Notes under the pieces: model-generated
What the model was told of the DNA's origin: nothing
The model's database searches: none
Seen by the model: the letters and a program-made list of their open reading frames with translations, nothing else
Program-made: the position numbers and the translations under genes
Shown here: positions 1 to 5,561 of the stretch, piece after piece
How the letters are laid out: each line of letters opens with the position of its first letter
Numbering within the stretch: the first letter of the stretch is position 1
Source of the DNA: Chloroflexota bacterium
GTDB taxonomy: Bacteria > Chloroflexota > Anaerolineae > Anaerolineales > Anaerolineaceae
DNA: 6,074 nucleotides
Direction of reading: 5' to 3'
Assembly (NCBI GenBank): GCA_021796375.1
Contig: JAJYJF010000153.1
Span: 1 to 6,074 of the forward strand

Positions 1-501
1 CCGCCCGCTCAGGCTCCAGCCGTAAAACACGCTGCGGACGATCAAAGCCTGCGGATCGATCTCAGCCACCGCCCGCTCGCCGGCCAGCTTGTGGCGCGCG
101 TACGTGTTCAGCGGGTTGGGGGAATCTTCCTCGCTGAAATAGCCCTTCTGCCCATCGAAGACCGCGTCGGTGGAAAGATGCACCAGGCGGATCCCTTCCC
201 GGGATGCGGCCTGCGCCACCCAACCCGGCAGGCGGGCATTCAGCTCCTCGGAGAGCCCCGGGTTTTCCTCGCAGCGATCCGGGTAAGCCAGGGCGGCGCA
301 GTGGAAAATGGCGTCGGGCCGGGCGGCTTCCACGAGCCGGGCGACGCTTTCAGGCGCGTCCAGGCTGGTTTCCACCACGCGGAAGGGGACGCCCCGCAGG
401 GGGTGCGCATGGACCTGGCCGGTCACTTCGTGCCGTTCCGCCGCCGCCAGCGCCAGGTGCAGCCCCAACAAACCGCTCGCCCCGGTGACGAGCAGGCGCA
501 T
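1..501 (-). CDS. RmlD-like NAD(P)-dependent sugar-nucleotide reductase (partial, N-terminal 167 residues)
   Basis: This is the start of a short-chain dehydrogenase/reductase of the dTDP-4-dehydrorhamnose reductase (RmlD) family. Such enzymes reduce the 4-keto group of a nucleotide-linked deoxysugar in the cytoplasm. Reading from ATG at 501-499, the protein begins MRLLVTGASGLLG, whose TGASGLLG (residues 6-13) is the glycine-rich NAD(P)-binding loop. STDAVFDG at 110-117 matches the family's STDxVFDG signature. Y134 and K138 form the YxxxK catalytic pair, followed by LAGE. The frame stays open to base 1, so roughly the C-terminal 40% (substrate-binding part) lies outside the window. The start overlaps the upstream dehydratase stop by one base (TGATG), suggesting coupled translation. 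The pairing with a UDP-GlcNAc 4,6-dehydratase makes UDP-4-keto-6-deoxy-HexNAc a likelier substrate than dTDP-4-keto-rhamnose; that is inference. It could also be a WbvR/FnlB-like reductase, but the missing C-terminus prevents a decision. Confidence 0.88.
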   Translation of the reverse strand, partial: MRLLVTGASGLLGLHLALAAAERHEVTGQVHAHPLRGVPFRVVETSLDAPESVARLVEAARPDAIFHCAALAYPDRCEENPGLSEELNARLPGWVAQAASREGIRLVHLSTDAVFDGQKGYFSEEDSPNPLNTYARHKLAGERAVAEIDPQALIVRSVFYGWSLSGR

Positions 502-1520
502 CAGCTCAGCCCTTTTCCATTCGCGAGCGCCAGCTCGATGGGCTGGATGATCTGGCGGATCTGCTCCACGTCCAGCCACTGCTGGTTGGTGTTCGACCCG
601 TAGCGGAATCCGTCCGGCAGCGCCGCGCCGCGCTCTTGCCAGTCCCAGCCAAACGGGCGCGCCCAGAAGCCCATCGGCGGCTGGACGACGAACATGTCCT
701 CCAGCTCAACGCTCGTCCGGGCTTCATCTTCGTTGATCAAGACCTCGTGCAGCTTCTCGCCCGGCCGGATCCCCACCACCTGCACCTCCGCCTCCGGCGC
801 GATAGCCCGGGCCAGATCGACCACTTTCATGCTGGGGATCTTGGGGACAAAAACCTCCCCGCCGTGCATCTGCTCGATGCAGCGCGCCACGAAGCGCACG
901 CCCTGCTCGAGCGAGATCCAGAAACGCGTCATCCGCTCGTCGGTAATGGTGATCTTGCCCGCCTGCCGCTGCTGGATGAAGACCGGCACAACGCTCCCCC
1001 GGCTTCCGACCACGTTGCCGTAGCGCACGCAGCTGAAGCGCGTGGATGTGCCGGCGGCGTAGGCGTTGCTCTGCACGAAGAGCTTCTCCGCCGCCAGCTT
1101 GGTGGCCCCGTAGAGGTTGACCGGGTTGACCGCCTTATCCGTCGAGAGCGCCAGCACCTTTTTGACCCCTGCTTCGAGGGCGGCGTCGATCACGTTCGAC
1201 GATCCCAGGATGTTGGTTTTGATGGCCTCGCTCGGGTTGTACTCGCAGGCCGGCACCTGCTTGAGCGCGGCCGCGTGGACGACGATATCCACACCGTGGA
1301 AGGCGCGGATCAGGCGGTCCCTGTCGCGCACGTCCCCGATGAAGTAGCGCAGGGCGGGGTGATCGTACCCGGAAGCGCGCATCTCGTGCTGCTTGAGCTC
1401 GTCCCGGCTGTAGACGATGATCTTGCCGGGGTGAAAGTCCTTCAGCATCACCTCGATGAACTTCTTGCCGAACGATCCCGTCCCCCCGGTGATGAGTACT
1501 ACCTTGTCAGTCCAGTCCAT
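501..1520 (-). CDS. pseB: UDP-N-acetylglucosamine 4,6-dehydratase (inverting), PseB type
   Basis: This 339-residue cytoplasmic enzyme should convert UDP-GlcNAc to UDP-2-acetamido-2,6-dideoxy-beta-L-arabino-hexos-4-ulose by 4,6-dehydration with C5 inversion. Residues 11-18 (TGGTGSFG) form the NAD(P)-binding loop. YSRDELKQ lies at 37-44 and GDVRD at 62-66. STDK at 126-129 plus Y137 and K141 (NLYGATK) supply the expected catalytic Asp, Lys and Tyr/Lys. RYGNVVGSRGSV, MTRFWISLE, PKIPSM and IRPGEKLHE are characteristic of PseB/FlaA1. The CapE/FnlA/WbjB branch, as I remember it, has Met in place of the catalytic Tyr, so PseB is preferred. The length and the C-terminal DGFRYGSNTNQQW block also fit PseB. 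The start at 1520 was chosen because homology begins at MDWTDKVVLITGG and a good AGGAG lies just upstream. An in-frame start at 1640 would add 40 residues translated from the repeat element. The usual next enzyme, the PseC aminotransferase, is not adjacent; a reductase follows instead. Whether the final product is pseudaminic acid is therefore doubtful, although the dehydratase reaction is well supported. Confidence 0.9.
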   Translation of the reverse strand: MDWTDKVVLITGGTGSFGKKFIEVMLKDFHPGKIIVYSRDELKQHEMRASGYDHPALRYFIGDVRDRDRLIRAFHGVDIVVHAAALKQVPACEYNPSEAIKTNILGSSNVIDAALEAGVKKVLALSTDKAVNPVNLYGATKLAAEKLFVQSNAYAAGTSTRFSCVRYGNVVGSRGSVVPVFIQQRQAGKITITDERMTRFWISLEQGVRFVARCIEQMHGGEVFVPKIPSMKVVDLARAIAPEAEVQVVGIRPGEKLHEVLINEDEARTSVELEDMFVVQPPMGFWARPFGWDWQERGAALPDGFRYGSNTNQQWLDVEQIRQIIQPIELALANGKGLS

Positions 1521-1525
1521 GGTGT

Positions 1526-1530
1526 CTCCT
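1526..1530 (-). promoter_or_regulatory. Shine-Dalgarno site of the dehydratase gene
   Basis: The minus strand reads AGGAG here, five bases before ATG at 1520-1518. It is the clearest ribosome-binding site in the window. It decides the start of the dehydratase against the longer in-frame ORF beginning at 1640. It also fits this gene being the only complete one that does not overlap its upstream neighbour and has an intact leader. Confidence 0.8.
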
Positions 1531-1543
1531 GGAAGAAATGATG

Positions 1544-1675
1544 GGTGAATGGGGTTGGGTGAATGGAAAGGGTAATCGGTCCATTGGGAGATCAGGCAAC
1601 CTGGAGCCCTGATTGCCTGGTCGCCTCGTCGCCGGATCACAAATCACGATTCACAATTCACGTCTCACCATTCAC
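1544..1675. repeat. Intergenic inverted-repeat element built of phased heptamers, copy A
   Basis: On the plus strand TCAC occurs at 1637, 1644, 1651, 1658, 1665 and 1672, six times at exactly 7-base spacing (form TCACNNN). The opposite arm carries the complement GGTGAAT at 1544-1550 and 1558-1564, 14 bases apart. When the right arm is reverse-complemented, GTGAATG and GTGAATG/T units face each other in register, so the arms form an imperfect palindrome. The left arm contains GGTGAATGGGG (1544-1554) and the right arm TCACCATTCAC (1665-1675). Both 11-mers recur in copy B at 5438-5534. The right edge overlaps the methyltransferase gene: its TGA stop is the TCA inside the last TCAC unit (1672-1674). 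No ORF, terminator U-run or transposase is present. Short heptamer-phased repeats are known from cyanobacteria and, from general familiarity, Chloroflexota. The function is unknown; a REP/MITE-like element or structured spacer RNA are possibilities. Confidence 0.75.
1590..1622. other. Hairpin at the centre of repeat copy A
   Basis: GATCAGGCAA (1590-1599) can pair with TTGCCTGGTC (1613-1622), 9 of 10 positions being Watson-Crick, around a 13-base loop. The odd position is T/G on the plus strand, and C/A in the minus-strand transcript. An alternative 6-bp perfect stem pairs ATCAGG (1591-1596) with CCTGAT (1608-1613). The minus-strand transcript shows no U-run after it, so it is not a classical rho-independent terminator. 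It could be the apex of the larger palindrome formed by the heptamer arms. Confidence 0.5.
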
Positions 1676-2550
1676 TTTTTCCGTATCACAATGAGCGGAT
1701 ACTGCCCGTTCCGGCCCATCCAGCCCGGAAAGCGCTCCTCGAGCCGGAAGAGAATCTTCAGCCAGAAACGCCCGGCGGTTTGAGGGTGGATCACCGCGCG
1801 CAGAAACCGGACGCTGACGCTGCGCCAGCAGCGGATCTCGTACGGCATCTTGTCTCCGAGCGTTTCCGCGAGCCAAGCCGGGTCGTATTTCTGGATAAAG
1901 GTGCCGGTCACCTGCTTCGGCGCCCGATCCGCGGCCGGCTGGGAGGGGGCTTCCGGCGGGGCCTGCCCGCCGATGCGGCGGCCCGCCGCGGTCAGCCGTT
2001 CGGCAAGCCGCACCAGCCCGCCGAGCCTGGCCATCAGGGGAGAGTTCGTCCAGCCGTTGACGATCACCGCCGGGCAGCCCGGCGCGAGCGCCCGGTACAG
2101 CTCCGCGTAAGCCTGGGCATGGTCCTCCGGGGGCAGGTGGTGCAGGGTATGCAGCGACACAACGCTCTCGAAAGCTCCCGGCCGGAACGGCAGGTGGGCG
2201 ACGTCGGCGACCACGTACAGGCCCCGCTCGCCAAGCCGCTTGCGCGCCTCCTGCAGGGCGACGATCGAGAGATCCGCGCAGACCCGGAAGGTAAAGCCCT
2301 GCGAGTAGGTGAGGTATTCCGGGTACTGGACGGGGCCGGAGCCCGCGTCGAGCAGGTAGCGTCCGGCCGGCTTCAGAAAACGCCCCACGCGCAGGTGGCA
2401 GCGGTGGATGTACTCGCGGGACACCGGCCGCAGGTCTTCGTAGCGCGCGTTCTGGTAGACGCCCTCGCCGACCTGCTGCCAGCCGACCTGGTCGTAAAAT
2501 TCGCGCACCTGCTGCTTGATTTCCGCGGTTTGCATGTCTGCAGGCTTCAC
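1672..2550 (-). CDS. Class I SAM-dependent methyltransferase (Methyltransf_11-like) of the polysaccharide cluster
   Basis: This 292-residue protein has a Rossmann-type SAM-binding core. Motif I is LLDAGSGP (66-73). D93 after the second strand (VCADLS) should bind the SAM ribose. DVAHLPF (116-122) and LHTLHHLP (133-140) correspond to the later motifs of the Methyltransf_11 family. A Pro/Ala-rich stretch at about 196-212 separates the core from a C-terminal part of about 80 residues that I cannot assign. No signal peptide or membrane segment is seen, so it is probably cytoplasmic. Its place directly after the ABC ATPase and glycosyltransferase-like genes suggests methylation of a sugar or chain end before export; this is inference and the acceptor is unknown. 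The GTG start at 2550 gives a GTGA overlap with the upstream gene. ATG at 2535 (five residues shorter) is an alternative, and neither has a clear Shine-Dalgarno. The TGA stop lies inside the terminal heptamer of repeat copy A. The C-terminus YPLIVIRKK still looks like a natural final strand. Confidence 0.85.
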   Translation of the reverse strand: MKPADMQTAEIKQQVREFYDQVGWQQVGEGVYQNARYEDLRPVSREYIHRCHLRVGRFLKPAGRYLLDAGSGPVQYPEYLTYSQGFTFRVCADLSIVALQEARKRLGERGLYVVADVAHLPFRPGAFESVVSLHTLHHLPPEDHAQAYAELYRALAPGCPAVIVNGWTNSPLMARLGGLVRLAERLTAAGRRIGGQAPPEAPSQPAADRAPKQVTGTFIQKYDPAWLAETLGDKMPYEIRCWRSVSVRFLRAVIHPQTAGRFWLKILFRLEERFPGWMGRNGQYPLIVIRKK

Positions 2551-4151
2551 GCCGGGATCGAAGTCCAGTCCAGGCGTTCTCCGGTCAGGTAGCGGAAGGT
2601 CTGTCCATACTGCTGCATGCCTTCCGGGCTAAGCACCGATTCCATCGGGTGGGCCTGGTAATCTTCCCACAGCCGGACCAGATGCCAGGGGAAAGGCCTG
2701 GGGAAATCGAAGAAGAAGCGGTAGGCGTAGGCCCAGGCAAGCTCCATCTGCTGGTGGGTCAGGCGGTGAGCGGCCGGGTTCGCCAGCACCTGCCCGAGCA
2801 GCTTGAAATACGTGACCCAGGAATCCGGATCCAGGGTGAAGCCGCGGTTGCGGTAATGGGTCTGCCCGGCGACGATCACCGGGATGCCGTTCATCGCCAT
2901 CTCCATCCCGACCGTGGTCGTGTAGACCAATCCCAGGTCGGCCACGTCGATCAGATCGTAGGTGTTGACCTTTTCTTTCGGGCCGATCAGGTGGATGTGC
3001 TCGGGAAGCTTCGGCAGCACCTGCCGGACCACGTTCACCATCGATGTTCCGTGGGTGAGCACCTCCCCGGGATGCACGCGCACCACCAGCTGGACGTCCG
3101 GGCAGCCGGAGAAGTACTGGACGGTGCGCGAGATCCACTCCGCCATGTTCTGCGAAAAAACCTGCCGGCCGAGGGTGAGGCTGTCGCCGAGCACGTTGGT
3201 GGCGAGGAGGATCACCGGCCGCTGGTCCAGGCCGAGCGCCGCGCGTGCCTGCTCGCCGCCCAAGGCGGGCGTTCCCTGCCAGCGGCGGGCGAAATTTTCC
3301 CACACCGAGGCGTTCTGGCGGGCAGCGTACATGGAGCGGATGCGCTCCACCTGGGAATCGGTGAGGGGCGTTTCGTGGCGGGCGTTCCAGAGATTGTCCG
3401 TCTCCTGGCGCATGATCTCGGCGTTTTGGGCCAGCCAGATGCGCTGGCGCTGGTCCCCAAACTCATAGGTCACCACGGGTATTTTCAGGGTACGCGCCGC
3501 CCGGTAAACTACCCCCAGCTCCTGGATGGTCCCGTTGGGGACGATCACCACATCCGGGCGGCCGGTCTGCAGCCAGGCCAGCGCGGCCATGGCGGCAGCC
3601 TGGTTGCGCTCGTAGCGCAGGCGGTAGATGGGGTTTTTCTGGTCCACCTCCTCCGACTGCAGGGTGTACTGCGTGTCGTTGGAGGAAACCTGGTCGACCG
3701 CCTGGGACAGCTCTCGCGGCAGGAGATGGTTGCGCGGCTTGATGTCGAGCAGCGATACGGCCTGGACGAGCGGCTCTGCCTGCTCGAGCACTTTGCGGGC
3801 GTAAACGTTCTGCCGGCGAAGGTCAAAGCGGTTTACGGGCTTCTGCCAATCGCTGTACGGGAGGTAGCCGAAGGTCACGTGGTGGCCCTGGCCGGCCAGC
3901 GCGAGGCCGAGGAGGCTGGTATGCTCGATCCAGTAATGAAGCGTCGCGAAGAGGAATACCCGCTTTCCGGCCGGCGCCGATGCGGCGAAACGGGCCGCCT
4001 GCGCGGTGGCTTCTGGCAGGGCTAACTGCAGGTGCTTGAGGGAGAAGCGGCTGATTGGCTTCCCATTCTGGCGCACCAGCCAGTACAGCTCGGCAGCCAG
4101 GGGAATTTCTCCCAAGATTTCTTTTAATGCCTCTCGACCAGAGAAGTTCAT
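2547..4151 (-). CDS. Capsule polysaccharide biosynthesis-like protein (KpsC/KpsS-like, probable GT-B glycosyltransferase)
   Basis: This 534-residue protein has no signal peptide or evident membrane helix. The N-terminal half has Rossmann-like strands: KRVFLFATLHYW at 63-74, then DVVIVPNGTIQELGVVYRAAR at 200-220 followed by IPVVTYEFGD. The C-terminal half contains PVILLATNV (312-320), VVRVHPGE (356-363) and a block at 396-442 with YDLIDVADLGLVYTTTVGME, GIPVIVAGQ and THYRNRGFT. The HP motif, T-T/S-x-G-E and the Gly-rich Y-R-x-x-G-x-T tail recall the Capsule_synth family (KpsC/KpsS/LipB), whose characterised members include beta-Kdo transferases with nucleotide donors. The remote match is by motif only, so donor and acceptor are unknown, and a CDP-glycerol-transferase-like or other GT-B enzyme is possible. 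ATG at 4151 overlaps the ATPase stop (ATGA), with a weak GAGG at 4165-4162. The stop overlaps the methyltransferase start. It may act on the chain or its terminus before export. Confidence 0.72.
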   Translation of the reverse strand: MNFSGREALKEILGEIPLAAELYWLVRQNGKPISRFSLKHLQLALPEATAQAARFAASAPAGKRVFLFATLHYWIEHTSLLGLALAGQGHHVTFGYLPYSDWQKPVNRFDLRRQNVYARKVLEQAEPLVQAVSLLDIKPRNHLLPRELSQAVDQVSSNDTQYTLQSEEVDQKNPIYRLRYERNQAAAMAALAWLQTGRPDVVIVPNGTIQELGVVYRAARTLKIPVVTYEFGDQRQRIWLAQNAEIMRQETDNLWNARHETPLTDSQVERIRSMYAARQNASVWENFARRWQGTPALGGEQARAALGLDQRPVILLATNVLGDSLTLGRQVFSQNMAEWISRTVQYFSGCPDVQLVVRVHPGEVLTHGTSMVNVVRQVLPKLPEHIHLIGPKEKVNTYDLIDVADLGLVYTTTVGMEMAMNGIPVIVAGQTHYRNRGFTLDPDSWVTYFKLLGQVLANPAAHRLTHQQMELAWAYAYRFFFDFPRPFPWHLVRLWEDYQAHPMESVLSPEGMQQYGQTFRYLTGERLDWTSIPA

Positions 4152-5425
4152 GAGTGCATCGCCTCAATTTCCCAACTTAATCGGGGCCGGATCGCCCCAA
4201 GGCGCGGTTCCGGCCAGTGCGTGCCTGGGGCTCCGGCAGCATCGACCGTGAACGCCAGCGCCTGCTCATCTTGAAAATACCGCCGCACGCGGAAGGAGCT
4301 GGCATTGATCCCTAAAATGAAGCGGCCCTCGTTCAGCAGGTCGGCCGGGATGGTGCAGCGGCTGATGTACCGGCCGGCGGGGCGGGAGGCCATTTGCTCG
4401 TACAGGCACGGGTCGTCGAGATCGAAGGATGTGAAGGCGTGCTCGCCGCGGGTATTGATCACGTAGATTCCCACCCGCAGGCCGGTCACCGGGGCGGACA
4501 GCCGGTACTCCACCTCGATGGTTGTCGGATCCACCGAGCGGACGGTATCCACCACCTCCCCGCGCGGGTCGCGCATCCGCAGGGCGACCGGGGTAAACGG
4601 GGCGGCCTCCGCCGGGATCTCGTCGGCATCCCAGGTGCGCTCGCCCATGCGGGAAAAACCGCTGCTCATGTAATAATCCACCGCCTGGGAGGTGGGGGCG
4701 CGCAGCACCAGGCGGCCTTTTTCGATCACCAGGGCTTCATCCGTCAGCCGCAGGATCGCGGACATGTTGTGGCTGACAAAGAGCACCGTGCGTCCCTGCC
4801 GAGCAACGTCGCTCATCTTGCCCAGGCACTTGCGCTGGAACTCGGCGTCGCCGACGGCCAGCACCTCGTCCACCACCAGGATCTCCGGCTCCAGGTGGGC
4901 GGCGACGGCAAAGGCCAGCCGCAGGTACATGCCCGAAGAATAGCGCTTGACCGGCGTATCGATGAACTGCTCGACCTCCGAAAACGCCACGATCTCGTCG
5001 AACTTCTTCTCGATCTCGGTTCGCTTCATCCCCAGGATTGCCCCGTTCAGGAAGATGTTCTCCCGGCCGGTCAGCTCCGGGTGGAAGCCCGTCCCTACCT
5101 CGAGCAGCGATCCCACCCGGCCGTGGATCTCCGCCTGGCCCTCGGTTGGATCGGTGACGCGCGAAAGCAGCTTGAGGAGGGTGCTCTTCCCGGCGCCGTT
5201 GCGCCCGATGATCCCCAGCACCTGGCCGGCGTGGACCTCGAACGAAACGTCCCGCAGCGCCCAGATCCGGTTCGACGGCGCTGCCGAGGGGTCCTTGCGC
5301 TCCGACCGGGTGATCCCGCGCAGACCTTCCAGCAGGGAATCCCGCAGGGTCCGGTACCCGATATTAAAGGTTCCGATGCGGTACTGCTTCCCGATCCGGT
5401 CTACACGGATTGCCAGGTCGCTCAT
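4148..5425 (-). CDS. wzt: ABC transporter ATPase for polysaccharide export with C-terminal carbohydrate-binding domain (Wzt type)
   Basis: This 425-residue protein is the nucleotide-binding subunit that drives polysaccharide export across the inner membrane with the Wzm-type permease encoded just upstream. Walker A is GRNGAGKST (74-82). LLEVGTGFHPELTGREN (107-123) is the Wzt/TagH-type block after Walker A. The signature is YSSGMYLRLAF (162-172), Walker B is ILVVDE (182-187) and the switch His is H219 in VSHN. Residues 1-57 carry the N-terminal extension with RTLRDSLLEGLRG seen in this family. Residues from about 275 to 421 form a beta-rich Wzt_C-like domain (TTIEVEYRLS, VGIYVINTRGE, FILGINAS), which in characterised O-antigen exporters binds the modified end of the chain. 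KpsT-type ATPases lack such a domain. The start MSDLAIRV at 5425 was chosen by homology. A longer frame from 5509 would translate repeat copy B. No Shine-Dalgarno is visible before 5425. The stop overlaps the next gene (ATGA). Confidence 0.93.
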   Translation of the reverse strand: MSDLAIRVDRIGKQYRIGTFNIGYRTLRDSLLEGLRGITRSERKDPSAAPSNRIWALRDVSFEVHAGQVLGIIGRNGAGKSTLLKLLSRVTDPTEGQAEIHGRVGSLLEVGTGFHPELTGRENIFLNGAILGMKRTEIEKKFDEIVAFSEVEQFIDTPVKRYSSGMYLRLAFAVAAHLEPEILVVDEVLAVGDAEFQRKCLGKMSDVARQGRTVLFVSHNMSAILRLTDEALVIEKGRLVLRAPTSQAVDYYMSSGFSRMGERTWDADEIPAEAAPFTPVALRMRDPRGEVVDTVRSVDPTTIEVEYRLSAPVTGLRVGIYVINTRGEHAFTSFDLDDPCLYEQMASRPAGRYISRCTIPADLLNEGRFILGINASSFRVRRYFQDEQALAFTVDAAGAPGTHWPEPRLGAIRPRLSWEIEAMHS

Positions 5426-5437
5426 AAGTTCGTTAAG

Positions 5438-5534
5438 GGTGATTGGTGAATGGGGATCTGGCAATTGGGCAATTCGGTGACCAGGAATCCCAGCATCCTG
5501 ATTGTCCAATCACGAATCACCATTCACCTTTCAC
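5438..5534. repeat. Intergenic inverted-repeat element built of phased heptamers, copy B
   Basis: TCAC occurs at 5510, 5517, 5524 and 5531 at exactly 7-base spacing. The complementary GTGA occurs at 5439 and 5446, also 7 apart, on the other side. GGTGAATGGGG (5445-5455) and TCACCATTCAC (5517-5527) are identical to words in copy A at 1544-1554 and 1665-1675. The interior also shares CCTGATTG (5497-5504, and 1608-1615 in copy A) and ATTGGG. The interior has only a short possible stem, CAGGA with TCCTG (5483-5487 with 5496-5500). The element fills most of the 136-base gap between the permease stop and the ATPase start. Its left edge lies 12 bases from the ATPase ATG. Nothing coding is seen in it. 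It is shorter than copy A (97 versus 132 bases), chiefly through fewer right-arm heptamers and a shorter core. Confidence 0.72.
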
Positions 5535-5561
5535 GCTGCATACCCTTTCCGTTTGTTTTTC

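Noticed and set aside
501..1520. Assignment of the dehydratase as CapE/FnlA/WbjB (L-FucNAc pathway)
   Set aside because: The NLYGATK active-site segment with Tyr137, plus FWISLE, PKIPSM and IRPGEKLHE, follow the PseB branch. I recall the CapE branch lacking this Tyr. The downstream reductase keeps the pathway question open, not the family call.
636..1541. Plus-strand open frame of 301 codons opposite the dehydratase, and similar ones at 1780-2592 and 4394-5449
   Set aside because: These are antisense shadows of well-supported minus-strand genes. None has recognisable motifs or a convincing ribosome-binding site.
1565..1620. Possible minus-strand promoter (TTGCCT, 16 bases, GATTAC) before the dehydratase
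   Set aside because: The -10 matches only three of six consensus positions and lies within the repeat element, so it is too weak to call.
1590..1622. Rho-independent terminator after the methyltransferase
   Set aside because: The hairpin is plausible but the minus strand has no following U-run, and another gene of the same cluster follows in the same direction.
1521..1640. N-terminal extension of the dehydratase frame to 1640
   Set aside because: The added 40 residues are translated repeat element, family homology starts at 1520, and AGGAG lies just before 1520.
1637..1675. Possible CRISPR array or simple microsatellite
   Set aside because: The unit is only 7 bases with four constant positions, there are no spacers or cas genes, and inverted counterparts exist on the other side of the gap.
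2649..4025. A 458-codon open frame on the plus strand antisense to the capsule-synthesis-like gene
   Set aside because: Its translation is rich in His, Arg, Gly and Val with no motif, as expected for the mirror frame of a GC-rich gene. The minus-strand frame has clear family motifs and overlaps its neighbours cleanly.
5426..5509. N-terminal extension of the ATPase frame to 5509
   Set aside because: The added 28 residues come from repeat copy B, and Wzt homology starts at MSDLAIRV (5425).
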